A stretch of 64,000 nt of DNA from Opitutaceae bacterium (GCA_016795565.1 JAEUGW010000038.1:1-64000); one strand, 5' to 3'; numbered from the stretch's first letter, positions 24,311 to 33,112 are shown. Numbers and translations: made by a program. Notes: generated by a model from the sequence alone, not told the origin.

Positions 24311-25636
24311 ATGAAAAATATTTTAGGCATCCTCACTCTCACGCTTGCCGGTTCCTTGGTCGCCGCTGACCACGCCAAATCCCTCGTCGCGCAAAAGCTC
24401 GCCGCCGACTACCCGGCGCTCGACGCCCTCTACAAGCACCTGCACGCCCACCCCGAGCTCTCGCTCATGGAGGAGCAGACGGCGGCCCGCCTCGCCGCCG
24501 AGCTCCGCGCCGCAGGCTACGAGGTCACCGAAAAGTTCGGCGGCACCGGCATCGTCGGCGTCCTCCAGAACGGCCCGGGGCCGGTCGTGTATTTCCGCAC
24601 CGACCTCGACGGCCTGCCCGTCGCGGAGGAGACCGGCCTGCTCTACGCCAGCACGACGCGCGTCACCAACCTCGCCGGCCAGGAGGTCCCCGTCATGCAG
24701 GCCTGCGGGCACGACATCCACATGACCGTCTTCACCGGCACGGCGCGGATGCTCGCCGCGCTGAAGGACCGCTGGTCCGGCACCGCCGTGTTCATCGGCC
24801 AGCCCGCCGAGGAGATCGGCGTCGGCGCGCGCGCCATGCTCACCGCGGGGCTGTATCGGAAATTCCCCGCACCCGACTACGTCCTCGCCGTGCATGACAG
24901 CGCCACGCTGCCCGCCGGCACCGTCGGCCTCCTCGAGGGCTTTGTCATGGCCAACGTGGACTCGGTGGACATCACCGTCCGCGGCCGCGGCGGCCACGGC
25001 GCCTATCCCAACACCACCATCGACCCCATCGTGCTGGCCGCCCGCATCGTCACCACCTTGCAGACCATCGTCAGCCGCGAGACCCGCCCGGTGGACCCGG
25101 CGGTCGTGACCGTCGGCTCCATTCACGGCGGCACCAAGCACAACATCATCCCCAACGAGGTGAAGCTGCAGCTCACGCTCCGCTCCTACTCGGACAGCGT
25201 CCGCCAGCACACCATCGCGGCCCTCCGCCGCATCTGCCGCGGCGAGGCCCTCGCCGCCGGCGTGCCCGACGAGCTCATGCCGGTGATCAGCATCAAGGAG
25301 GACGAGTTCACGCCCGCCACCTACAACGACCCCGCCCTCACCCGCCGCGTGCGCGGTGCCCTCGTCAGCTGGCTCGGCGCGGAGAACGTGACCACCATTG
25401 ACCCCGAGATGGGCGGGGAGGATTTCAGCCAGTTTGGCCGCACCACCGAGAAGGTGCCGATCTGCCTCTTCCGCGTTGGCGCCGTGGACCCGGCGAAGGT
25501 GGCGGAGAGCCGGCGCACCGGCGTGCCGCTGCCCTCGCTGCATTCCAGCAAGTTCGCCCCGCTGCCCGAGCCGACCATCAAGACCGGCGTCACCGCGCTC
25601 ACCGCCGCCGCGCTCGACCTGCTGGCGAAAAAATAA
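24311..25636 (+). CDS. Exported M20-family amidohydrolase (N-acyl amino acid or hippurate hydrolase type)
   Basis: A 441-residue zinc peptidase with a signal peptide (MKNILGILTLTLAGSLVAA), so it acts in the periplasm. An ATG 15 bp upstream lies in a repeat and would place five residues before the signal, so 24311 is preferred. Metal ligands are visible: HPELSLMEEQT, the FRTDLDGLP stretch, ACGHDIHMT and QPAEEIG with the catalytic Glu. The GRGGHGAYPNTTIDP dimerisation domain follows. This is the M20D aminoacylase/hippuricase subgroup that removes N-acyl groups from amino acids. Substrate unknown. The FKBP gene follows after 5 bp. Confidence 0.9.
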   Translation: MKNILGILTLTLAGSLVAADHAKSLVAQKLAADYPALDALYKHLHAHPELSLMEEQTAARLAAELRAAGYEVTEKFGGTGIVGVLQNGPGPVVYFRTDLDGLPVAEETGLLYASTTRVTNLAGQEVPVMQACGHDIHMTVFTGTARMLAALKDRWSGTAVFIGQPAEEIGVGARAMLTAGLYRKFPAPDYVLAVHDSATLPAGTVGLLEGFVMANVDSVDITVRGRGGHGAYPNTTIDPIVLAARIVTTLQTIVSRETRPVDPAVVTVGSIHGGTKHNIIPNEVKLQLTLRSYSDSVRQHTIAALRRICRGEALAAGVPDELMPVISIKEDEFTPATYNDPALTRRVRGALVSWLGAENVTTIDPEMGGEDFSQFGRTTEKVPICLFRVGAVDPAKVAESRRTGVPLPSLHSSKFAPLPEPTIKTGVTALTAAALDLLAKK

Positions 25637-25641
25637 GCCCC

Positions 25642-26163
25642 ATGCGCCAGTTCGGAATTCTTTTCCTCCTCGGCTTCATCCTCGTGTTCATCGCGTGGCA
25701 GGCGCGCACCGGCGTCTTCCGCCGGGCCAACCCGGGCGAGCCGACCAACAAATACATGCGGCAGGCCATGGAGAAACCGCAGGTCAGCGAGGCGGATGCC
25801 GCCATCCTGCGCACGCAATACGGCACGGCGCACGTCAACTCCTCGGGACTGCGTTACCTCGTCCATGCGCCCGGCACCGGCGCCCCGCCCGCCCCCGGCA
25901 GCGAGGTGGTCGTCCATTATGACGGCTACCTTCTCGACGGCACGAAATTCGACAGCTCGCGCGACCAGGGCACGCCCTACGTCTTCCGGCTCGGCACCCG
26001 CAGCGTCATCCTCGGTTGGGAAGAGGCGGTCGCCGGCATGAAGGTCGGCGAGAGGCGCACGCTGCTCATTCCCTGGTGGCTCGGCTACGGGGAGGCCGGC
26101 CACGGCCAGGTGCCGCCCAAGGCCATGCTGCGGTTCGAGATCGAGCTGCTGGAAATCAGGTAA
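25642..26163 (+). CDS. Membrane-anchored FKBP-type peptidylprolyl isomerase
   Basis: A 173-residue protein with an N-terminal membrane anchor (FGILFLLGFILVFIAWQA) and a C-terminal FKBP domain (about 75-173). Visible FKBP features are EVVVHYDGYLLDGTKFDSS, the VILGWEEAVAGMKVGE loop and PWWLGYGEAGHG before the final beta strand. It would catalyse prolyl isomerisation at the outer face of the inner membrane. It starts 5 bp after the M20 gene, and the cyclophilin lies just upstream, so two folding catalysts bracket a periplasmic hydrolase. This suggests a co-expressed exported-protein cluster. Confidence 0.92.
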   Translation: MRQFGILFLLGFILVFIAWQARTGVFRRANPGEPTNKYMRQAMEKPQVSEADAAILRTQYGTAHVNSSGLRYLVHAPGTGAPPAPGSEVVVHYDGYLLDGTKFDSSRDQGTPYVFRLGTRSVILGWEEAVAGMKVGERRTLLIPWWLGYGEAGHGQVPPKAMLRFEIELLEIR

Positions 26164-26186
26164 TACCAATTGCCCGTAGCCCGCGC

Positions 26187-26325
26187 GGGCGGACACAAGG
26201 TCCGCCCCTACAGTGCCAATTCACGACGCAACTGGTTTTAGCCCTTTGTCATCGCGAGGCCCGCAAAGCGGGCCGTGGCGATCCAGATGGATTGCTTCGT
26301 TACTCCGCTCCTCGCAATGACAGTC
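26187..26325. repeat. Repeat family R3, copy B (139 bp)
   Basis: Starts GGGCGGACACAAGGTCCGCCC and ends GCTCCTCGCAATGACAGTC. It matches 10908-11046 along its whole length with scattered substitutions. It lies in the 243-bp spacer between the FKBP gene and the metallopeptidase gene, which converge. No other feature was seen in that spacer. Confidence 0.75.
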
Positions 26326-26406
26326 GAAAAACCAAGGGCTGTTGGTGTCAGGAAAGAGGCCGGCGTTTTTCCTGATTCCCTGAGTTCCACATTTTCCGTC
26401 CCGGGC

Positions 26407-27180
26407 TCACAGCCCGAGCAGGCTGCCGTTGCGCTTGAGCCACTGCTCGGCCTCGCGCCACCCCGGGCAGACCTCCTGCACGCGGGCCCAGAAGCGGTCG
26501 GAGTGGTTCATCTCCCGCCGGTGCATCAGCTCGTGGTAGATGATGTAGTCGCGCACGCTGTCCGGCGTCTGCACCAGGCGCCAGTTGAGTGAGATCGTGC
26601 CGCGGGCCGAGCACGAGCCCCAGCGCGAGCGCTGGTTGCGCACCGTCACGTGCTTCATGTCCACGCCGGTCTCGGCCGCCAGCTCCCAGGCGCGCGCCGG
26701 CAGCTCGATCTTGGCCCGGCGCGCGAACTGCGCCTCCAGCCTCGGCCGGAGATCACCGTCCAGCGACGCCACCGGAAAGACATCCGCCACCACGCACACC
26801 GCGGGTTTGCCCGTAAATCCGGCAGAGCGCGGAGTTTTCGGGACAAACGCCGGGATTCCAGCAGGAATCAACGGTGCTTCTGTCGCGAGGCGGATCGCCA
26901 CCCTCTCCCCGCGCCACAGCACGACGGTGCCAATGCCCCAGCACGCGGCCACGCGCGGCTTCCGGGCCTGCCGCGCCCGCGCCCGCTCGAGCCAGTCGCG
27001 GTTCTGCTCAACAAAAGCCCGCGCGCCCTGCTCCGATCCCCGCGCGGGCACCGTGGCCACCGCCACCCCGTCCTTGCGCAGGGTCAGCCGGTAATGCCGG
27101 GCGCGCAGGCTGCGGACAAACACCAGGTCGGCCGGGGCTTCGCTCCGGGTTTCGAAGTGTTCGTGCGGGTCGTCGGTCAC
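26407..27180 (-). CDS. YgjP-type (DUF45, M48-like) metallopeptidase
   Basis: A zinc-dependent metallopeptidase-like protein of 257 residues from the GTG at 27180; the frame stays open to 27267. The C-terminal half holds the family core: VTVRNQRSRWGSCSARGTI, then the zinc-binding helix YHELMHRREMNHSDRFWARV (HExxH with a downstream His). The YgjP/DUF45 family is poorly characterised; partners of restriction systems and stand-alone housekeeping forms are known. The N-terminal 100 residues form the usual beta-rich domain (RHYRLTLRKDGVAVATVP). Convergent with the FKBP gene. Confidence 0.85.
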   Translation of the reverse strand: MTDDPHEHFETRSEAPADLVFVRSLRARHYRLTLRKDGVAVATVPARGSEQGARAFVEQNRDWLERARARQARKPRVAACWGIGTVVLWRGERVAIRLATEAPLIPAGIPAFVPKTPRSAGFTGKPAVCVVADVFPVASLDGDLRPRLEAQFARRAKIELPARAWELAAETGVDMKHVTVRNQRSRWGSCSARGTISLNWRLVQTPDSVRDYIIYHELMHRREMNHSDRFWARVQEVCPGWREAEQWLKRNGSLLGL

Positions 27181-27328
27181 GCGAGCCAAGGGGCTAAAGC
27201 GTGCCGCGGGCCGACGCCAGCCGACAGTTCGCCCGCCGCCGCCCCGTGCTTGCGTTGCGGTTCGCACATCTTACGCGTGGTAACCAAAAAGATACGCCGC
27301 CCAATTCCTCACCTTTTTACCTGAATGC

Positions 27329-27356
27329 TTGCACGGTTCATAAATAACAGTAGGAT
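27329..27356 (+). promoter_or_regulatory. Candidate sigma-70-type promoter for the prepilin gene
   Basis: TTGCAC (27329-27334) and TAGGAT (27351-27356) are separated by 16 bp, in an AT-rich patch unusual for this genome, 18 bp ahead of the prepilin ATG at 27374. Confidence 0.45.
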
Positions 27357-27373
27357 GCCGCTTAACTAGCTGA

Positions 27374-27886
27374 ATGCCGCCTGATTCCTCCATCACCCCG
27401 CTGTCCCGACGCCGCTCCCGCGCGTTCACCTTGGTGGAGATCATGGTGGTGGTCGTGATCATTGGCCTGCTCGCGGCGGCCGCCCTGCCCGCGTATCGGC
27501 TCATCACCATCCGCTCCCGGGCCACCACCGTCGTCAACGACCTGCGCACCTTCTCCACCGTCTTCATCACCTACAGCCTCCAGAACGGCCGCTACCCCGA
27601 CGACGGCGATCCGCAGGTCGTCCCTCCACAGGTGGCCGGCCAGCTGCCCGGCAACTTCACCCAGCGCACACCCATCGGCGGCGTCTACAAGTGGAATTTC
27701 AACGTCCCCGCCGATGGCGTCCCGGCCAAGGCCGCCCTGATCATCCAGGCGGAATCCGGCTACCCCATCATGGACGACCTCGACCAGCTCGAGGCCGTGG
27801 ACAAGCAGATCGACGATGGCGACCTCGCCACCGGCAACCTGCTGCTCGGCTCCACCAATTCGCTGGTGTTCATCATCGAGAAATGA
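27374..27886 (+). CDS. Type II/IV secretion prepilin-like protein (N-methylation motif)
   Basis: A 170-residue pseudopilin or minor pilin. After a short basic leader comes RAFTLVEIMVVVVIIGLLAA, the class III signal cut by prepilin peptidase before F19, with the conserved Glu at mature position 5. The remaining soluble part is about 120 residues and contains the QNGRYPDDGDP stretch common in Verrucomicrobia pseudopilins. In this phylum such proteins are numerous and often not tied to a classical secretion system. Its stop overlaps the next ATG (ATGA), so the two are translated together. The processing enzyme could be the peptidase at 40825. Confidence 0.9.
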   Translation: MPPDSSITPLSRRRSRAFTLVEIMVVVVIIGLLAAAALPAYRLITIRSRATTVVNDLRTFSTVFITYSLQNGRYPDDGDPQVVPPQVAGQLPGNFTQRTPIGGVYKWNFNVPADGVPAKAALIIQAESGYPIMDDLDQLEAVDKQIDDGDLATGNLLLGSTNSLVFIIEK

Positions 27887-28689
27887 GCGCCACCTACCGC
27901 ATCACCCTCGTCCAGCTCAAGGCCGACGCCTCCGCCGTCGGCAGCGCGAGCGACAAGCTCGAGCACGGCACTCACCCGGTCGAGGAGATCATCCGGCTGG
28001 CCGGCAAGCTCCACCAGCTCGACCTCTCGAGCACCAAGGCCGAGCCGGGCATCATCGTCCAGCGCGGCGACAAGGGCTGGCGCATCGGCGTCCATCAGGG
28101 CGGCCTGCGCATGCACAAGAGCATGTCGCTCTTCGATGATTTCTGGACGATTGCGCAACCGGCGGACATCGCCGGGCTCCCGCCGTTCGCCGCGGCCAGC
28201 AGCGCCGCCACCGCCGCCCGCCCGGCTGCCACTCCCGCCGGGAAATCGCCGGGCGCCGTGCGCACCGTCATCGAGGCGGCCGGGCTTTTCGCCGCCGCCC
28301 TCGTGCTCATCGCGGTCGGCCTCCATTTCGGCCTCCCGCAGCGCCGGCTGAGCGACAAGCCCGCGGGCTTCACCCTCGTCACCTCCGCCAGCGAGAGCGC
28401 CACCATTTTCCAGGCGGTCGCCGGCTCCTATTCCACCGGCAAGGCCGCCGGCAACAGCCTCGTCGTCATCACGCCGGAGGGGCAGGTCACCATCAGCACC
28501 ATCGGCAAGGACGGCAAGGCCACCAAGCCCCGCCTGCAGGAGCAGGGCCGCGCCGGCCGCCAGGCCGGCATCCCCTGCGTCCTCACCTCCACGGGTATCC
28601 TGATCGCCGGCATCGAGCCGCCCGAGGCCGTGAAGGTCGGCAACTTTGCCTGGCGGAAGGCGCCCGTCTCGGTGACCGGCGTGAATTGA
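27883..28689 (+). CDS. Hypothetical single-span membrane protein coupled to the prepilin
   Basis: A 268-residue protein that shares ATGA with the prepilin stop. The first ~100 residues are cytoplasmic-looking. A hydrophobic helix follows (VIEAAGLFAAALVLIAVGLHFG), and about 130 residues lie on the other side, including VITPEGQVTISTIGKDGKA. No family was recognised. The topology is that of a bitopic protein; an assembly or accessory role for the pilin-like protein is inferred from the coupling only. It is not a second pilin, as there is no N-terminal FTLVE motif. Confidence 0.65.
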   Translation: MSATYRITLVQLKADASAVGSASDKLEHGTHPVEEIIRLAGKLHQLDLSSTKAEPGIIVQRGDKGWRIGVHQGGLRMHKSMSLFDDFWTIAQPADIAGLPPFAAASSAATAARPAATPAGKSPGAVRTVIEAAGLFAAALVLIAVGLHFGLPQRRLSDKPAGFTLVTSASESATIFQAVAGSYSTGKAAGNSLVVITPEGQVTISTIGKDGKATKPRLQEQGRAGRQAGIPCVLTSTGILIAGIEPPEAVKVGNFAWRKAPVSVTGVN

Positions 28690-28696
28690 CCGCCGC

Positions 28697-29218
28697 TCAA
28701 GCGAGGCGCTTGGCGAAGATCACATTGGGCTGCAGCGTTCCGTCCGGATCCATCGCGTAGTCGGGGATGCCACCGCAGCGCAGATAGCCGAGCCGCTCGT
28801 AGAGCCCGGCCGCGCCACCCGCCCCTTTGCTCGTGTCGAGGAACAGCAGCGTGCGCCCGCGCCCCCGGGCCTCCGCCTCCAGCGCGTGCATCAGCGCCGT
28901 GCCGGCCCCGCGGCCGCGCTGCCCCGCAAACACCAGCAGCTTCTGCACCTCCGCCCGGTGCCGGCCGTTGCTCCGCCGCTCCAGTGCAAGCTGTCCGCTG
29001 CCGATGAGCCGGCCGCGCGCGTCCCGCGCCGCCAGCAGGATTCTGTTTCCGCCGGCCAACTCGGCCCCGACCTGGCGCCAGTAGTCCGCCACCTCGCCGT
29101 CCGCCAGCGGCAGCGTGAAGCCGATCGACGCGCCGTGCTCCACCGCATCGCGCAGCAGGGCATGGAACTCGGCGGCATCGCGCGCCAGGCTCTCGGGAGC
29201 AACCGGGGAGATGTTCAT
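28697..29218 (-). CDS. GNAT family N-acetyltransferase
   Basis: A 173-residue acetyl-CoA-dependent acyltransferase. The acetyl-CoA loop appears as QKLLVFAGQRGRGAGTALMH, the Q/RxxGxG/A motif of GNAT enzymes, preceded by the central strands GRLIGSGQLALERRSNGRH and followed by the terminal LYERLGYLRCG. Substrate unknown. The ATG at 29218 overlaps the stop of the phosphoesterase gene by 4 bp, so it is the third gene of a run with cstA. The much longer open frame to 29557 is a shadow over the neighbouring gene. Confidence 0.87.
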   Translation of the reverse strand: MNISPVAPESLARDAAEFHALLRDAVEHGASIGFTLPLADGEVADYWRQVGAELAGGNRILLAARDARGRLIGSGQLALERRSNGRHRAEVQKLLVFAGQRGRGAGTALMHALEAEARGRGRTLLFLDTSKGAGGAAGLYERLGYLRCGGIPDYAMDPDGTLQPNVIFAKRLA

Positions 29219-29658
29219 AGCAGTTCCAGCCGCCAGTCGGGCGGCGCGCCCTTGGCCAGGGTCAGCCAGCCGAAGCTCGCGGGGGCCTGGCGGTTCGGCC
29301 GCGTGATGCAACCGGGGTTCAGCCACCGCACGCCGCGCGCGTCGGTCTCGTCGCGCGGCACATGGGTGTGCCCGTGCAGCACGATGTCCGCCCCGGCCGG
29401 GGCGCGGCCCGGCGGGATGTGAACCAGGAAACACCGCGCGCCCGCCCGTTCCAGCCGCAGCTCCAGCGGCCAGAGGCGGTGCCACTCGTTGTTGCCGAGC
29501 ACCACGTGCAGCGGTTTGCCCAGGCCCTCGAACTCCGCCAGCGTATCCGGCTCGCACACGTCGCCGAGGTGCCAGATCTCGTCGGCCGCCGCGAGCCGCG
29601 CGGGCAGCCCCGGCGGATACCGATCGTGGGTGTCGGCGATGACCGCGATGCGCGTCAC
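29215..29658 (-). CDS. YfcE/MJ0936-type metallophosphoesterase
   Basis: A compact 147-residue calcineurin-like phosphoesterase. Metal-ligand motifs appear in order: IAVIADTHDRYP (D-x-H), EIWHLGDVCEP (GDxx), VLGNNEWHR (GNxx) and VLHGHTHVPRDE (GHTH). Members hydrolyse phosphodiesters or bis-p-nitrophenyl phosphate; the natural substrate is unclear. The start is a GTG at 29658 that overlaps the cstA stop (GTGA), and its stop overlaps the GNAT ATG. These overlaps confirm the start choice and tie the three genes together, although cstA shares no obvious pathway with the other two. Confidence 0.9.
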   Translation of the reverse strand: MTRIAVIADTHDRYPPGLPARLAAADEIWHLGDVCEPDTLAEFEGLGKPLHVVLGNNEWHRLWPLELRLERAGARCFLVHIPPGRAPAGADIVLHGHTHVPRDETDARGVRWLNPGCITRPNRQAPASFGWLTLAKGAPPDWRLELL

Positions 29659-31709
29659 TTGGCCGCGGCGGGTTCCACCAGCGGCACGTAGGGCTCCTCG
29701 CGCAGGTCCGGGGCGCGCTTCCCGGCGAGCAGTTGCCACCACAGCCGCGCGCTGGCGGCCACGATGATGAGCACCAGCACCAGGAACGCGCCGGTCACGG
29801 CCACATCGATGTGGTTGTTCAGCACCTGCGATTTCCACGTCGCCAGCTCGGCCGGCGTGCCCCCCGCCGCGATCTTCGCCTCGAGGCCGCGGGCGATGGC
29901 CAGGAAACCCACCGGGGCCGGGCCGAAGATCTTCATCCACCCCGCCGTCATCGTCACCGCGAGCAGCCAGGCCAGCGGCGCCAGCGTGACCCAGGCGTAG
30001 CGCTTGCGGCCCATCTTGATGAGCACGGTCGTGCCGAGGGCGAGCGCGATGACCGCGAGCAGCTGGTTCGCCACGCCGAAGATCGGCCACAGCGAGTTGA
30101 TGCCGCCGAGCGGATCCACCACGCCCTGGTAGAGGAACCAGCCCCAGGCGCCGACGAACAGCACCGTCGCCGCCGTGTTGCCGGCGAACGAGCTCGTGTC
30201 CCCGAGCTTCCGGGAGAAGAGCCCGAGAAAATCCTGCACGAGGAACCGGCCGACGCGCGTGCCGGCATCGATCGTCGTCAGGATGAACAGCGCCTCGAAC
30301 ATGATGGCGAAGTGATACCACAGCGCCAGGGCACCCTTGCTGCCCAGCACGCCGGCGAACATCTGCGCCATGCCGACCGCGAAGGTCGGCGCCCCGCCGG
30401 TGCGGCCGATCATGGTCTTCTCCCCCACGCTGGCCGCGAGGTCCGCCATCTGCGCCTCCGCCACCGGGTAGCCGAGGGCCGTGACCTTGGCGACCACCGC
30501 CGCCGGCTCGCCCTTCATGTTGATCGCGAAATACTCGCCCGGCTCCATCGCGCAGGCGGCGATCAACGCCATGATGCCCACGACCATCTCCGTGACCATC
30601 GCCCCGTAGCCGACGATCCGGATGTGGTTCTCGCGCGCCAGCAGCTTGGGCGTCGTGCCCGAGGCGATGAGCGCGTGGAAGCCCGACACCGCCGCGCACG
30701 CGATGGTGATGAAGACGAAGGGGAACCAGGGGCCGGCCACGACCGGCCCGGTGCCGTCGATGAACTTCGTCAGCGCGGGCATCTTCAGCATCGGCGCCAG
30801 CGCCACGATCGCGATGCCCAGCGCCACCACCGTGCCGATCTTCATGAATGTGCTCAGGTAGTCCCGCGGCGCCAGCAGCAGCCACACCGGCAAAATCGAG
30901 GCCAGCAGGCCGTAACCCATGATCCACCACGCCAGCGTCGTGCCCTTCATCGTCAGCCAGCCCTCCAGCGCCGTGCCGTGGACAAACTGCCCGCCCCACA
31001 CCGCCGCGAGCAGCGCGCCCACGCCAAAGACGCTGATGCCGAGCAGCCACTTGCCGCCGGTGCCGCCGTAGCGCATCGCGCAGCCCATGATGACCGCGAT
31101 CGGCATCGTCGCCGCGATGGTGAACACGCCCCACGGGCTCTCCGCCAGCGCGTTGACCACCACCAGCGCCAGCACGGCGAGCAGGATGATCATGATGGCG
31201 ATGATGCTGATGAGCGCCACCAGCCCCGCGAACGGCCCGACCTCCTCGCGCACCATCTGCGCCAGCGACTTGCCGCGCCGCCGCACCGAGCAGAACATGA
31301 TGACGCTGTCGTGCACCGCGCCGCCGAGCGTCGCGCCGATCAGCATCCACAGCATGCCGGGCAAAAAGCCGAATTGCGCCGCCAGCACCGGGCCGACCAG
31401 CGGCCCCGGCCCCGCGATGGCCGCGAAGTGGTGGCCGAAGACGACCCACTTGTTCGTCTGCACGAAATCCTTGCCGTCCTCATTCACCCGGGCCGGCGTC
31501 GCCCGCAGCTCGTCGAGCGTCAGCACCTTCGCCATCAGCCACGCGGAGTGGAACCGGTAGGCCACGGCGAAGAAGCACAGCGCGGCCACGACCATCCACA
31601 ACGCGCTGACCGGCTCGCCGCGCGACATCGCCAGCACGGTGATGGCACCGACACCCAGCGCGACCACGAGAAACCAAGCGCCCGCCCGTAACCAAGAGGG
31701 AAATTTCAT
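29655..31709 (-). CDS. cstA: Carbon starvation protein A (CstA) family peptide/pyruvate transporter
   Basis: A 684-residue inner-membrane transporter with about 16 hydrophobic helices. CstA relatives take up peptides or pyruvate during starvation. Early motifs KWVVFGHHFAAIAGPGPLVGP and LGGAVHDSVIMFCSVRRRGK are diagnostic. The full CstA core is followed by a C-terminal domain (about 590-684), as in E. coli CstA. It heads a coupled run with the phosphoesterase and acetyltransferase genes. No CRP-like site was recognised. The gene ends with PLVEPAAAK, overlapping the next GTG. Confidence 0.95.
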   Translation of the reverse strand: MKFPSWLRAGAWFLVVALGVGAITVLAMSRGEPVSALWMVVAALCFFAVAYRFHSAWLMAKVLTLDELRATPARVNEDGKDFVQTNKWVVFGHHFAAIAGPGPLVGPVLAAQFGFLPGMLWMLIGATLGGAVHDSVIMFCSVRRRGKSLAQMVREEVGPFAGLVALISIIAIMIILLAVLALVVVNALAESPWGVFTIAATMPIAVIMGCAMRYGGTGGKWLLGISVFGVGALLAAVWGGQFVHGTALEGWLTMKGTTLAWWIMGYGLLASILPVWLLLAPRDYLSTFMKIGTVVALGIAIVALAPMLKMPALTKFIDGTGPVVAGPWFPFVFITIACAAVSGFHALIASGTTPKLLARENHIRIVGYGAMVTEMVVGIMALIAACAMEPGEYFAINMKGEPAAVVAKVTALGYPVAEAQMADLAASVGEKTMIGRTGGAPTFAVGMAQMFAGVLGSKGALALWYHFAIMFEALFILTTIDAGTRVGRFLVQDFLGLFSRKLGDTSSFAGNTAATVLFVGAWGWFLYQGVVDPLGGINSLWPIFGVANQLLAVIALALGTTVLIKMGRKRYAWVTLAPLAWLLAVTMTAGWMKIFGPAPVGFLAIARGLEAKIAAGGTPAELATWKSQVLNNHIDVAVTGAFLVLVLIIVAASARLWWQLLAGKRAPDLREEPYVPLVEPAAAK

Positions 31710-31832
31710 GGGATAAGGCCCTCCACTAGAGCGGGCCGCCGCCGCTTTTCAATCTTTCCCCTTTCCCGGTGCACGTGGGTCGCGTGCGCCCGCCGTATCC
31801 GATGCAGCCGGGGCGGACCTTGTGCCTGGCGG

Positions 31833-32915
31833 TCAGGGGCTGATCCGGCGCGCCGCCGCCTGGGCCTTGAGACAGAGCTCGGCGGCCTTGAACGCGTGGG
31901 CCTGCGTCATCGCCTTCTCGGTGCGGTTGAGACAATCGAGGATCAGCTCGCCGAAAAACCGGAAGCCGACCTGCCCGGCCAGGCTGAGGTGCTGCTCGCC
32001 CTTGTCGTCCACGAGGTAGAGGTGGTCGCCGGCCGGGTCGCGGGCGACGTCGATGTATTTGCGGAGCTCGATGTAGCCCTTGGTGCCGAGGATGACGGTG
32101 CGGCCGTCGCCCCAGGTGCCGAGGCCAGTCGGGTTATACCAGTCGACGCGGAAGAAATTGGTCGTGCCATTGTTGCCCTGCAGCGAAGCCTCGCCGAAGT
32201 CCTCGAACTCCGGCACGTCGGGGTTCGCGTGGTTGGCGATGGCGGCCTGGATGATCGTGGCGTCGGTCGCGCCGCTGTAGAAGAGATATTGCTCGATCTG
32301 GTGGCTGCCGATGTCGCAGAGGATGCCACCGTATCTGGCCCGCTCCCAGAACCACGCGGGGCGGTTGGCCTTGGGCCCGATGCGATGCGGCCCGAGGCCG
32401 ATCACCTGGACCACCTTGCCGATGGCGCCGCCGTGCACGAGGTCGCCGGCGTGCATCGCGCACTCCGAATGCAGCCGCTCGCTGTAGTAAACCATGTATT
32501 TCCGCCCCGTGGCGGCGGCGACGCGCCGGGCCTCGGCCAGCTGGTCGAGCGTGGTGAAGGGCGTCTTGTCCGTGAAGTAGTCCTTGCCGGCCTGCATGGT
32601 GCGGCAGCCGATTGCGCCGCGCTCGTTGGGGATGGCGGCGGCGGCGACCAGCCGCACGGCCGGGTCGGCCAGGATCTCGTCGAAGGAGCGCGCGACCTGC
32701 GTGCCGGGATATTTTTCGAGGAAGGCGGCCACCTTCTTCGGGTCGGCGTCATACACCCATTTGAGATTCGCCCCGGCCTCGCGCAGGCCGTTGCACTGGC
32801 CGTGGATGTGGCCGTGCTCGAGGAAGGCCGCGGCAAACACGAACTCCCCCGGCTGCACCACGGGGTGGGATTTGCCCTGCGGGGCGTAGTTCATCCCGTC
32901 GGATTTCTGGGACAT
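31833..32915 (-). CDS. Gfo/Idh/MocA family oxidoreductase
   Basis: A 360-residue NAD(P)-dependent sugar or polyol oxidoreductase. The nucleotide-binding half is degenerate at its N-terminus: the usual GxGxxG glycines are absent after FAAAFLEHGHIHGQCNGLREAG. The EKYPGTQVARSFDEILADP loop and the family hallmark FTDKTPF (EKP-like, here DKT) remain. The C-terminal GGILCDIGSHQIEQYLFY fits the family's catalytic HxxxQ/H region. It may act on an amino or uronic sugar. The start could also be the ATG at 32894. It is transcribed divergently from the second Gfo/Idh/MocA gene. Confidence 0.83.
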   Translation of the reverse strand: MSQKSDGMNYAPQGKSHPVVQPGEFVFAAAFLEHGHIHGQCNGLREAGANLKWVYDADPKKVAAFLEKYPGTQVARSFDEILADPAVRLVAAAAIPNERGAIGCRTMQAGKDYFTDKTPFTTLDQLAEARRVAAATGRKYMVYYSERLHSECAMHAGDLVHGGAIGKVVQVIGLGPHRIGPKANRPAWFWERARYGGILCDIGSHQIEQYLFYSGATDATIIQAAIANHANPDVPEFEDFGEASLQGNNGTTNFFRVDWYNPTGLGTWGDGRTVILGTKGYIELRKYIDVARDPAGDHLYLVDDKGEQHLSLAGQVGFRFFGELILDCLNRTEKAMTQAHAFKAAELCLKAQAAARRISP

Positions 32916-32959
32916 CCGGCAAGGAAGGCCGCGCCCGGCCGTGATGGCAATTTTTTTGG

Positions 32960-33075
32960 CACGCTGGCCGTTCGTCCGGGGTGGAACCCGGCCTCTGGCC
33001 GGGTTGCTTGCATGCGCGCATCCTGAAAACCCGTCCGGAGGCCGGGTGCCACCTTGTCATACCCAACCCCGCGCT
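32960..33075. repeat. Palindromic repeats between two divergent oxidoreductase genes
   Basis: Contains GTGGAACCCGGCCTCTGGCCGGG and, inverted, CCGGAGGCCGGGTGCCACC. Related units occur at about 39811-39838 (GGTGGAACCCGGCTCCGGCCGGG). They fill most of the 197-bp divergent spacer. Confidence 0.5.
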
Positions 33076-33112
33076 CGACTTCGCCCGGCGGCGAACAAAG
33101 CTCCGCCTCCGC

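Noticed and set aside
29733..31691. 652-residue plus-strand open frame opposite cstA
   Set aside because: Its product is dominated by Arg, His, Asp and Gln with no domain. cstA on the other strand is unmistakable.
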